DNA of 10,806 bases from JBQTIU01 sp052387815 (GTDB taxonomy: Bacteria; Pseudomonadota; Alphaproteobacteria; CACIAM-22H2). Shown one piece after another: positions 1-5,593 of this stretch. The stretch spans positions 1 to 10,806 of the forward strand of contig JBQTIU010000111.1 in the NCBI GenBank assembly GCA_052387815.1. Direction: 5' to 3'. Each line of letters opens with the position of its first letter. Positions within the stretch are counted from its first letter, which is position 1. Below the pieces are notes generated by a model that saw nothing but the letters and a program-made list of their open reading frames with translations, searched no databases and had not been told where the DNA came from. A program made the translations under genes and the position numbers.

Positions 1-1190
1 GGAGTTTGCCGGTGGCCTTTGAAGGAATCAAGCAGATGCAGGCGCAAGGCCTGGAACGGGGCGAGGACTATCGCCCGTTCGGCCGCCAAGCGCTCGCCGA
101 CGTGCTCCAGGGCCAGATGGGATCGGCGATCGACCGCCATCTGGCGGCGGTGGCGGTCGCCGGCGCCGGCGCCGCCGACCGGCGCAACGGCTCGGATCGG
201 CGCCACCTGCTGACCGAGCTGGGCGATATCGAGCTTGCGGTGCCGCGCACGCGGCGCTTCAACCCGCTCACCGTGGTGCGCGCCTATGCCCGCCGGGCCG
301 GCCACATCGACCGTAGGATTCTCGCCTGCTTCGTCCTCGGCCTGTCGACCCGCAAGGTCGCGACGGCGCTCTTGCCCGTGCGCGGCCGGCCGGCGAGCGC
401 CGCCACCGTCAGCCGGGCGGCCCAGAGCTTGGACGCCGCGGTGGCCGCCTTCCACCGGCGGCCGCTCAAGGACCGCTACCGCGCCCTCCTGCTCGACGGC
501 GTCGTGCTCGCTCGCAAGACCGGCGCCGGGGCGATCCGCCGGCCGGTGCTGGTCGCGCTCGGCATCCGCCCCGACGGCCGCAAGGCGCGAGGCAGCGCCT
601 CGCGCATCGACTTCCGCCTTGCCGTCGCCGAGAGTGCCGTCCCGTGGGAGCAGTTCCGGTCGGACCTCTACCGCCGCGGCCTCCCGGGCCAGGCCCTCGA
701 GATCATCTGCGTCGATGGCGGCGCCGGCCGGTTGGCCGCGCTGCCCACCGTCTATCCCGCCATCCCCGTCCAGCGCTGCTGGGCGCACAAGATCCGCAAC
801 GTCCTCAACAAGGTTCGCGTCGCCGACCAGGCCGCCATCAAGCGCGATCTGCACGCCATCATGAAGGCCAGCAACCTCGTCGCCGCACGATCCGCCGCCC
901 GGCGCTTCGCCCAACGCTGGCAGGACCGCTACCCAACCGCCGTCGCTTGCTTGCGCAATGACCTCGACGACCTCCTCACTTGCTTCCGCTACAAGACCCC
1001 TGCCGAGCGCAAGGCCGTGCGCACCACCGACGCCATCGAGCGCCGCTTCCGCGAAATCCGCCGCCGCACCCGCGCCATGGGCGTATTCTTCGACCGCACC
1101 AGCATGGACCGCATCCTGTTCGCCGTCTTCACTCACGAAAACCGCAACCAGGGCGTCAATACCCCTTTCCTGCTGACACAAAACACGTGA
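1..1190 (+). mobile_element. IS256-type insertion sequence, left end outside window
   Basis: The window opens inside or at the very edge of an insertion sequence defined by its transposase. The left terminal repeat is not in the window, so I could not match it to a right end. The true right boundary is probably within a few tens of bases after the transposase stop at 1190, but I could not fix it. The element lies directly beside a decayed small gene and a toxin-antitoxin pair, typical of an accessory patch. Confidence 0.75.
6..1190 (+). CDS. IS256-family (mutator-type) transposase
   Basis: DDE transposase that would move its own element by cut-and-paste or copy-out chemistry. The three acidic positions sit where the family places them: Asp in LLLDGVV (about residue 164), Asp in ICVDGGAGRL (about 237) and Glu in TTDAIERRFREIRRRTR (about 345). 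QRCWAHKIRNVLNKV (around residue 258) is the hallmark block after the second Asp. The length of about 394 residues is normal, so the protein looks intact. The start is uncertain: TTG at 6 and GTG at 12 are possible, and the frame is still open to the window edge, so translation may begin upstream. The N-terminal region before LTELGDIELAVPRTRRF is less conserved. No frameshift or internal stop is seen. Family assignment is firm; naming a specific IS would need a database search. Confidence 0.9.
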   Translation: MPVAFEGIKQMQAQGLERGEDYRPFGRQALADVLQGQMGSAIDRHLAAVAVAGAGAADRRNGSDRRHLLTELGDIELAVPRTRRFNPLTVVRAYARRAGHIDRRILACFVLGLSTRKVATALLPVRGRPASAATVSRAAQSLDAAVAAFHRRPLKDRYRALLLDGVVLARKTGAGAIRRPVLVALGIRPDGRKARGSASRIDFRLAVAESAVPWEQFRSDLYRRGLPGQALEIICVDGGAGRLAALPTVYPAIPVQRCWAHKIRNVLNKVRVADQAAIKRDLHAIMKASNLVAARSAARRFAQRWQDRYPTAVACLRNDLDDLLTCFRYKTPAERKAVRTTDAIERRFREIRRRTRAMGVFFDRTSMDRILFAVFTHENRNQGVNTPFLLTQNT

Positions 1191-1303
1191 CATTACCCCA
1201 GCGCTTTTACATGGCCACAAGATCAGCCTCGAACCAGCAAAAAACTCCGCCCGATCAACAACCTGGAGACAGACAAAGGGGTAAAGTTCGACTAGGCCGC
1301 AGG

Positions 1304-1427
1304 AAACAATCCCGGCGCATGTCGATGGTCGAGGCCGTGACCAACGTCGTGGGTCGTCTCGATCCTGCGCAGCTACGGCCTGCGCCGGTTGTTCGAGGCG
1401 ATTCGCATACGACGCATTGGAACATGA
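1304..1427 (+). pseudogene. Internally deleted remnant of a small DUF7220-like protein
   Basis: Two pieces of one small protein lie in different frames. The head, KQSRRMSMVEAVTNVV, reads from 1304 to about 1351. The tail, VVSILRSYGLRRLFEAI, reads from 1353 and ends at TGA 1425-1427. In the family I recall (small membrane proteins of alphaproteobacterial plasmids, phages and islands, now called DUF7220), these pieces are separated by roughly 40-50 residues containing two hydrophobic segments. Those are missing here, and the join at about 1350-1355 shifts the frame. The upstream start codon also seems lost, though ATG at 1319 or 1325 remains. The remnant ends 12 bp from the convergent toxin gene. 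The split reading is seen directly; the family name is from memory and moderately sure. Confidence 0.55.
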
Positions 1428-1439
1428 CGCCATAGTCTC

Positions 1440-1748
1440 TCACGGGAGCCAGTAATCACGGCTCCCGTGTCGGACGTGAAGAACGTGGACAGTCATTTCC
1501 TCGACAACAAAGAATACCCGCCAACGCCTGCTGCTGCCGTACAAAAGTTGTCGGATGTCCCGACCGAATGCCCGGCTTTCCGGTGCCAGACCATGCGCTT
1601 CGGGTAGGGTTTCGAGGCCCAGGATCGCCGCCTCGATGCCTTCCAGCCACTTCACTGCATGGGTGGGGTTCTCGGCCAGATACCATGCGTAGGCCTCGCG
1701 AATGTTGTCGGCCGCGAAGGGCGTGATAATCACCCGGTCGCGCTTCAT
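1440..1748 (-). CDS. ParE/RelE-superfamily toxin of a type II toxin-antitoxin module
   Basis: 102-residue toxin-like protein of the plasmid-stabilisation (ParE) type. The pattern is typical: an N-terminal strand VIITPFAADNIREAYAWY, a helix with VKWLEGIEAAILGLETLPE (residues 33-51), the strand DIRQLLYGSSRRWRVFFVV (64-82) and a C-terminal strand with VHVLHVRHGSRDYW (87-100). ParE proteins usually poison DNA gyrase, and related RelE proteins cleave mRNA. The spacing of basic residues and lack of an obvious RelE catalytic set favour ParE, but the target cannot be read from sequence. Its ATG overlaps the antitoxin stop in an ATGA, so the two are translationally coupled with the antitoxin made first. 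The gene looks intact and full length. Confidence 0.87.
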   Translation of the reverse strand: MKRDRVIITPFAADNIREAYAWYLAENPTHAVKWLEGIEAAILGLETLPEAHGLAPESRAFGRDIRQLLYGSSRRWRVFFVVEEMTVHVLHVRHGSRDYWLP

Positions 1749-2023
1749 GCCTTCGTCTTCTTGAGCTTCCTGAAGAGGGCTCCGGCTTCGACGCCCTGAC
1801 CGCGATCGGCCTGCTCCAGCCCATTCCGGATACCGGTCACGGTCCGGGCGAACTCGATCTCGTCCTGCATCTCCTGCCAGGCCTGGGCGTCCATGACGAC
1901 CAGTGCGGGCTTGCCGTTGACCGTCAGCACGGAGGGGCGGCCCGTTTCCTTGAGGTGGGCGACGACGCGGGCGGTATCGCGCTTGAACTCGGTGAGCGGT
2001 CGGATGTCCTTGGTGATGTCCAT
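1745..2023 (-). CDS. Phd/YefM-family antitoxin
   Basis: Antitoxin paired with the ParE-type toxin immediately downstream. The N-terminal half MDITKDIRPLTEFKRDTARV followed by LKETGRPSVLTVNGKPALVVMD is the DNA-binding Phd/YefM fold. The C-terminal part, from about residue 50 and rich in Glu, Arg and Lys, would wrap the toxin. I chose ATG at 2023 (92 residues) because GATGAGG ends 6 nt before it and homologues begin at this point. ATG at 2035 or TTG at 2038 would add a few residues with no good ribosome site. Such antitoxins repress their own promoter, often more tightly with toxin bound, and half-sites lie just upstream (2041-2071). No damage is visible, so the module may be active. Confidence 0.88.
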   Translation of the reverse strand: MDITKDIRPLTEFKRDTARVVAHLKETGRPSVLTVNGKPALVVMDAQAWQEMQDEIEFARTVTGIRNGLEQADRGQGVEAGALFRKLKKTKA

Positions 2024-2040
2024 GGGCAGCCTCATCAAAT

Positions 2041-2088
2041 TCGCATCTTTAATGATGCGATATTAGCGCATGAAAAGGTGCGCGTCGA
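2041..2088 (-). promoter_or_regulatory. Promoter and inverted-repeat operator of the Phd-ParE module
   Basis: On the minus strand, TCGACG (2083-2088) and TAATAT (2060-2065) are separated by 17 bp, a plausible sigma-70-type -35/-10 pair. Overlapping and following the -10 is an inverted repeat TCGCATC (2041-2047) / GATGCGA (2054-2060) with a 6-bp AT-rich centre. A third half-site, CGCAT at 2067-2071, pairs with ATGCG at 2055-2059. The core ATGCG thus occurs three times in alternating orientation. Antitoxin autorepression is the obvious reading. The repeats are seen directly; promoter strength and binding are inferred. Confidence 0.5.
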
Positions 2089-2148
2089 CCCCCGATCGGG
2101 ATTCCGCTCGTCCCGGGAGAGGAGACAAGGTCCCGATCCCGATGCCGG

Positions 2149-2176
2149 AAAAAGCAGGGGCCTCCGAAGAGGCCCC
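2149..2176 (-). terminator. Rho-independent terminator, minus strand
   Basis: A perfect 8-bp stem GGGGCCTC/GAGGCCCC closes on a UUCG tetraloop when read on the minus strand (2157-2176). A run of five T follows after three bases (2149-2153). The plus-strand reading has no T run, so it acts on minus-strand transcripts. The nearest intact minus-strand gene upstream of it is liuA, whose stop is about 320 bp away, with relic DNA between. Confidence 0.7.
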
Positions 2177-2259
2177 GCGCCGGCAATGTCCCTAAGCCTT
2201 TGTCCCGCTCGATCATCAAATGATCCGGAGCGGCCGGAAATAGCAATCCGATTACCGGC

Positions 2260-2385
2260 TTATCCGCTTGGCGCTTGGCGCCCGCAGCGCCTTCCCGTGC
2301 GCCATCGCTCGGCCGCACGGATCATCGGCGCGTATATGAGCTTGAGGATCGTCCGCTTGCCCTCGGCCGCCGAGTCGATGACTCG
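2260..2385 (-). pseudogene. Possible coding remnant, perhaps a transposase tail
   Basis: A minus-strand frame ending at TAA 2260-2262 contains VIDSAAEGKRTILKLIYA followed by MIRAAERWR. This looks like real amphipathic helical protein, not the Arg/Ala/Pro-rich noise of shadow frames in this GC range. I loosely associate it with the C-terminal tail of some mutator-type transposases, but that is recall only. The segment then degenerates into Arg/Gly-rich codons before the stop. No start codon or ribosome site supports an independent gene. It may be part of whatever element left the repeats at 2411-2460. Confidence 0.25.
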
Positions 2386-2410
2386 CCCCGAGCGCGGCGG
2401 CCAACAAAGC

Positions 2411-2460
2411 GGACATTTGATGTGCTACAAAACCCGGACATTTTAACTTGCTACGGACAG
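2411..2460. repeat. GGACATTT repeat cluster resembling a solitary IS end
   Basis: Two imperfect direct repeats are visible: GGACATTTGATGTGCTAC at 2411-2428 and GGACATTTTAACTTGCTAC at 2436-2454. A third unit start, GGACAG, follows at 2455. On the minus strand this reads as a series beginning TGTCCG. Several short repeats of this kind at an end are typical of IS21-type and some other integrase-like elements, where the transposase binds. No matching IS21 gene pair lies next to it, so it would be an orphan end. Repeats are seen directly; the element family is tentative. Confidence 0.45.
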
Positions 2461-2499
2461 ACCGGGATCGCCGCCAAGGCCGGCGGCGCCCGATCGCCC

Positions 2500-3672
2500 C
2501 TATGCCGTCTCCTCGAACAACTCGCGGCCGATGAGCCAGCGGCGGATCTCGGAGGTGCCGGCGCCGATCTCGTAGAGCTTGGCGTCGCGCAACAGGCGCC
2601 CGGTGGGATAGTCGTTGATGTAGCCGTTGGCGCCCAGGAGCTGGATCGCATCGAGCGCGAGCCGCGTCGCGCGCTCGGCCGCGTAGAGGATGGCCCCGGC
2701 GGCATCCTTGCGCGAGCTGCGGCCGCGGTCGCAAGCCTGTGCCACGGCGTAGACATAGGCCTTGCAAGCGTTCATGGTCGTGTACATGTCGGCGAGCTTG
2801 CCCTGGACGAGCTGGAACTCGCCGATCGCCTGGCCGAATTGCTGGCGCTCGTGGACGTAGGGCACGACGGCATCCAGGCAGGCCTGCATGATGCCGAGCG
2901 GCCCCGCCGCCAGCACCGCGCGCTCGTAATCGAGCCCGCTCATCAGCACGCCAACGCCCTTGCCGACCTCGCCCAGCACGTTCTCCGCCGGCACCTCGCA
3001 GTCCTCGAACACCAGCTCGCAGGTGTTGGAGCCGCGCATGCCGAGCTTGTCGAGCTTGGCGGCGGTCGAGAATCCCTTGCAGCCCTTCTCGATCAGGAAG
3101 GCGGTGATGCCGCGCGCCCCGGCGGCGGGGTCGGTCTTGGCGTAGACCACGACCACGTCGGCGTCGGGCCCGTTGGTGATCCACATCTTGCTGCCGTCAA
3201 GCACGTAGCAGTCGCCCTTGCGCTCGGCGCGCGTGCGCATGCCGACCACGTCCGAGCCCGCGCCGGGCTCCGACATGGCGAGCGCGCCCACGTGCGCGCC
3301 TTGGACCAGCTTCGGGAGGTAGCGCCGCCGCTGCGCGGGGCTGCCGTTGCGGCGGATCTGGTTGACGCAGAGGTTGGAATGCGCGCCGTAGGACAGCCCC
3401 ACCGAGGCCGAGGCGCGGCTCACCTCCTCCATGGCGACGCAATGCTCGAGATAGCCCATGCCGGCGCCGCCGTACTCCTCCTCGACCGTCACGCCGAGGA
3501 TGCCGAGCGCGCCCATCTTCGGCCACAGATCGGCGGGGAACTCGTTGCGCCGGTCGATGTCGGCGGCGCGCGGGGCGATCTCGGCGGCGGCGAAGCTGCG
3601 GACGCTCCGGCGCAGCAGGTCGGCGGCCTCGCCGAGGCCGAAATCGAAATCGGGGAGCCGGTTGGAGATCAT
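2500..3672 (-). CDS. liuA: Isovaleryl-CoA dehydrogenase (acyl-CoA dehydrogenase family)
   Basis: FAD enzyme that oxidises isovaleryl-CoA to 3-methylcrotonyl-CoA in leucine breakdown, passing electrons to electron-transfer flavoprotein. At 390 residues it is full length. MSEPGAGSD (133-141) and MWITNG (163-168) form the FAD/substrate middle domain. GLDYERAVLAAGPLGIMQ (246-263) places the catalytic Glu at 250, in the helix position diagnostic of isovaleryl-CoA dehydrogenase, whereas short- and medium-chain enzymes have it nearer the C-terminus. QLLGANGYINDYPTGRLLRD (344-363) and IGAGTSEIRR (369-378) complete the C-terminal domain. GAGAG sits at usable spacing before the ATG. The usual liuB/liuD carboxylase partners are not in the window; the carboxylase at the right is propionyl-CoA type. 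The gene lies between a broken thioesterase and IS debris but shows no damage. Confidence 0.92.
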   Translation of the reverse strand: MISNRLPDFDFGLGEAADLLRRSVRSFAAAEIAPRAADIDRRNEFPADLWPKMGALGILGVTVEEEYGGAGMGYLEHCVAMEEVSRASASVGLSYGAHSNLCVNQIRRNGSPAQRRRYLPKLVQGAHVGALAMSEPGAGSDVVGMRTRAERKGDCYVLDGSKMWITNGPDADVVVVYAKTDPAAGARGITAFLIEKGCKGFSTAAKLDKLGMRGSNTCELVFEDCEVPAENVLGEVGKGVGVLMSGLDYERAVLAAGPLGIMQACLDAVVPYVHERQQFGQAIGEFQLVQGKLADMYTTMNACKAYVYAVAQACDRGRSSRKDAAGAILYAAERATRLALDAIQLLGANGYINDYPTGRLLRDAKLYEIGAGTSEIRRWLIGRELFEETA

Positions 3673-3712
3673 GGCCGGACTCTCGTACCTGCTTTCATAG
3701 GAGGATGCATCG

Positions 3713-4052
3713 TCAGACGGCCGCGGGCGGCTGGTGGCCCCAAGCGAAGCCGCCGGCGGGCGCGATCAGGTTGAGCTTGTATTCGACGGTCAAGACCGAG
3801 GAGTCGGCGGGCACCAGGCTGTAGGCGGCATAGCCGCCGGCCGAATCGGGGATGGTGTCGACGATGCCGCCCTTGAAAATATCCGTGGCTCTGGGTGAGC
3901 TCCGGCTTGAAGGGGAGGCGAATCTCGCACCCGCCCGGCGCGACGCTCGCAAGCTCGGCGCCGATCGAGCGCACGATGCCTTGGCGCGCGAAGCTCGCGC
4001 GCACGCGCTTCGCGAACTCGGCGTCGGCGGGGACGAACGCGCCGTCCGTCAT
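3713..4052 (-). pseudogene. Frameshifted, C-terminally shortened PaaI-family thioesterase
   Basis: Hotdog-fold thioesterases of this family hydrolyse acyl-CoA esters. The N-terminal half reads normally from ATG 4052: MTDGAFVPADAEFAKRVRAS, then GCEIRLPFKPELTQSHGYFQG. The remainder, GGIVDTIPDSAGGYAAYSL and SSVLTVEYKLNLIAPAGG, is in another frame. The shift falls at TTTTCAAGGGC, minus strand, about 3872-3879. Removing one A restores FQGGIVDTI without a break, so a single-base insertion is the simplest explanation. The second half also stops too soon: after LIAPAGG only FAWGHQPPAAV follows, lacking the last strands (some 40-50 residues) of a normal protein. A GAAGG site precedes ATG 4052 by 7 nt, which is why I chose it over ATG 4085. 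A sequencing error could explain the frameshift but not the shortening. Confidence 0.8.
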
Positions 4053-4133
4053 GTGGGCGCCTTCGCGCGGCCGGTCGTCCGCCATCGCTCAGCCGCGGAC
4101 CGGCGGGCCGAGCGGCCGGCGGCCGGAGAGCAG

Positions 4134-4219
4134 TGGTGCGGTCGAGAAGAGTCGAACTTCCACGGGGTTTCCCCCACTAGCACCTCAAGCTAGCGCGTCT
4201 ACCATTCCGCCACGACCGC
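4134..4219 (-). tRNA. tRNA-Leu (anticodon GAG)
   Basis: Minus-strand cloverleaf of 86 nt. The acceptor stem GCGGTCG (from 4219) pairs perfectly with CGACCGC, followed by discriminator A and an encoded CCA (4134-4136). The anticodon arm is CTAGC-TTGAGGT-GCTAG, giving anticodon GAG, which reads CUC and CUU leucine codons. The T arm contains GTTCGACTC. A long variable arm, GTGGGGGAAACCCC, is the class II feature expected of leucine. All stems look intact. tRNA 3' ends are common integration targets for islands, and the 3' end here faces the relic-rich left side. Confidence 0.96.
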
Positions 4220-4234
4220 GTGAGGCAAGCGCAC

Positions 4235-4270
4235 GGCAAGACTGGGTCTTGCCAGCCGGGGTGGCCCGGC
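4235..4270. promoter_or_regulatory. Two tandem hairpins between tRNA-Leu and lipB
   Basis: GGCAAGAC (4235-4242) and GTCTTGCC (4246-4253) form a perfect 8-bp inverted repeat around TGG. One base later GCCGGG (4255-4260) and CCCGGC (4265-4270) form a 6-bp stem around GTGG. No T run follows on either strand, so neither is a standard terminator. They lie 15 bp upstream of the tRNA and about 50 bp upstream of lipB, between divergent transcripts. They could be a protein-binding site or leader structure; the function is unknown. Confidence 0.35.
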
Positions 4271-4317
4271 ATACCAAATCGCCGGGGGCTTCGCAAGCGC
4301 CGGGGATGAGGTCTCAA

Positions 4318-5001
4318 ATGGCATGGCGGGAGCACGCGGCGGCGATCGCCTGGTCGCTCAGCGATCGCCCGGTCGGCTACCTCGAGGCCGTCGCCTTCAT
4401 GGAGGCCCGGGTCGAGGCGATCCGGGCCGGCGCCGCCCCGGAGCTGGTGTGGCTCGTCGAACACCCGCCGCTCTACACGGCCGGCACGTCGGCGAAGCCC
4501 GCCGATCTCCTCGATGCCGGGCGCTTCCCCGTCTACCCCACCGGGCGGGGCGGCCAATACACCTATCACGGGCCGGGACAGCGCGTCGCGTACGTGATGC
4601 TCGATTTGCGGCCGCGCGGGCAGGACGCGCGCGCCTTTGTCTGCAAGCTCGAGGACTGGCTGATCGCCACGCTTGCCCGCTTCAACGTGCCCGGCGAGCG
4701 CCGGCCGGGCCGGGTCGGCATCTGGGTTGCGCGGCGCGGCGGGCGCGAGGACAAGATCGCGGCGGTGGGCGTGCGGCTGCGCCGCTGGGTGAGCTATCAC
4801 GGCGTGGCGCTCAACGTCAGTTGCGAGTTGTCGCACTACGCGGGCATCGTGCCGTGCGGCGTGCGCGGCCACGGCGTCACCTCGCTGTTGGACCTCGGGG
4901 TCGCCGCCCAGATGCGCGAGGTCGATATGGCCCTCAAGGCGGCGTTCGAGGGGGTGTTCGGATCGAAGGCCCGCGCTGGCGTAGCCGGCCAGTCGTTTTG
5001 A
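4318..5001 (+). CDS. lipB: Lipoyl(octanoyl) transferase
   Basis: Moves an octanoyl group from octanoyl-acyl carrier protein to lipoyl domains or GcvH, the first step of lipoate assembly before LipA inserts sulfur. The protein is 227 residues from ATG 4318. WLVEHPPLYTAGTSAK (substrate pocket), PTGRGGQYTYHGPGQRVAYVMLD, DKIAAVGVRLRRWVSYHGVALN with the catalytic Lys at 146, and YAGIVPCGVRGHGVTSL with the catalytic Cys at 180 are all present in family order. I prefer ATG 4318 because GAGG (4308-4311) lies 6 nt before it; ATG 4306 is in frame and would add four residues. The frame is also open further upstream across the tRNA, which cannot be coding. It stands alone on the plus strand, divergent from tRNA-Leu. 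No LipA gene is in the window. Confidence 0.94.
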   Translation: MAWREHAAAIAWSLSDRPVGYLEAVAFMEARVEAIRAGAAPELVWLVEHPPLYTAGTSAKPADLLDAGRFPVYPTGRGGQYTYHGPGQRVAYVMLDLRPRGQDARAFVCKLEDWLIATLARFNVPGERRPGRVGIWVARRGGREDKIAAVGVRLRRWVSYHGVALNVSCELSHYAGIVPCGVRGHGVTSLLDLGVAAQMREVDMALKAAFEGVFGSKARAGVAGQSF

Positions 5002-5018
5002 AGCTCGATCCGGGCCGA

Positions 5019-5034
5019 GCCGCCGATCGGCGGC
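5019..5034. repeat. 16-bp perfect palindrome after lipB
   Basis: GCCGCCGATCGGCGGC lies 17 bp after the lipB stop. It could fold as a stem, but no T run follows on either strand, so I do not call it an intrinsic terminator. It may be incidental in DNA this rich in G and C. Confidence 0.3.
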
Positions 5035-5068
5035 AGCGCGCCAAAAAATCCGGACGATCCGCGATTCG

Positions 5069-5593
5069 ATGGACGGGCCCCATTCGTTCGCCCAAGATGC
5101 CTTCGTGTCCGTCGCCGCCACCAAGCCGCCCGAACACGGTCCAGACGACGAGGCGCTGCAAATCTTGCGTCGCATCGAACCCGTCCTGGTGAAGATCGAT
5201 GACCGGCTCCGAAAAGTCGAAACCGAGCTTGCGGAACTGAAAGGCCGCGTCGCCGGCATCGAGGGCGAGCTTCGCCAGATACCCACGCCGTGGCAGACCG
5301 CCGCTCTCGTGTTTGCGATATTCGGCGCGGCGTTCGTTGTCCTGCGCTTCGGCCTGCCCCCGTTGAGCGGACCCGCTGCGGCGGTTGCCGCGGTGTCCAG
5401 CAGCGTGCGCGCGAGCGACGCTGCGCTCGCCTCGGGTATCCCCCGTCTTGATGTCCTCGCGGTCCTTGTGTATATATTACACAACGCCATCGGTGCCGCA
5501 TGCCGAGCAGCCTTGGCAGCAGAGAAGTTCTCAAGCAGCGCAAGGCCGACGGCGGGGTGCTCGCGGGCAGGACCGGCAGCCATCATCACCTGA
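5069..5593 (+). CDS. Hypothetical coiled-coil and single-membrane-segment protein
   Basis: I cannot assign a function. Residues about 28-70 (EALQILRRIEPVLVKIDDRL through RVAGIEGELRQ) have heptad-like spacing and charge typical of a coiled coil. Residues about 75-97 (WQTAALVFAIFGAAFVVLRF) form one hydrophobic membrane span. Small proteins of this coil-then-anchor layout usually stop soon after the span; here the frame runs on for about 75 low-complexity Ala/Ser/Arg-rich residues. That tail covers the hicA promoter and overlaps hicA by 94 bp in another frame, so the stop may have been lost or the tail may not be made. The start is uncertain: ATG 5069 has no clear ribosome site, and GTG 5105 is an alternative. 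The coil-plus-span half is credible as protein. Confidence 0.5.
   Translation: MDGPHSFAQDAFVSVAATKPPEHGPDDEALQILRRIEPVLVKIDDRLRKVETELAELKGRVAGIEGELRQIPTPWQTAALVFAIFGAAFVVLRFGLPPLSGPAAAVAAVSSSVRASDAALASGIPRLDVLAVLVYILHNAIGAACRAALAAEKFSSSARPTAGCSRAGPAAIIT
5448..5484 (+). promoter_or_regulatory. Promoter and operator of hicAB
   Basis: TTGATG (5448-5453) and TATATA (5471-5476) are 17 bp apart, a good sigma-70-type promoter and strikingly AT-rich for this DNA. A 7-bp inverted repeat TTGTGTA (5466-5472) / TACACAA (5478-5484) with centre TATAT sits on the -10. hicA starts 16 bp later, so the mRNA leader would be very short. HicB proteins with a ribbon-helix-helix domain bind such repeats to repress their own operon. 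Sequence pattern seen; regulation inferred. Confidence 0.6.

Larger units (their letters stand above)
2066..2499. other. Gene-poor region between antitoxin and liuA
   Basis: No intact gene is supported here. It holds the minus-strand terminator, a possible short coding remnant and a cluster of GGACATTT repeats. It also has a hairpin with CCGCTC-GATCAT (2205-2216) facing ATGATC (2220-2225) and GAGCGG (2228-2233), with a CAA loop and a 2-nt bulge and no T run. The longer open frames crossing this stretch match no family I recognise and continue antisense or out of frame into liuA. It looks like a scar of past insertions. Confidence 0.5.

Noticed and set aside
2049..2318. Possible 89-residue minus-strand gene covering the terminator
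   Set aside because: It is interrupted in purpose by the stem-loop and T run at 2149-2176, has no ribosome site and no recognisable family.
2275..3774. Plus-strand frame of 499 codons
   Set aside because: Antisense shadow of liuA; composition dominated by Ala, Gly, His, Asp and Leu with no motif.
5019..5034. Intrinsic terminator of lipB at the palindrome
   Set aside because: No T run follows on the plus strand; the nearby A run at 5043-5048 would serve only a minus-strand transcript and lies on the wrong side of the stem.
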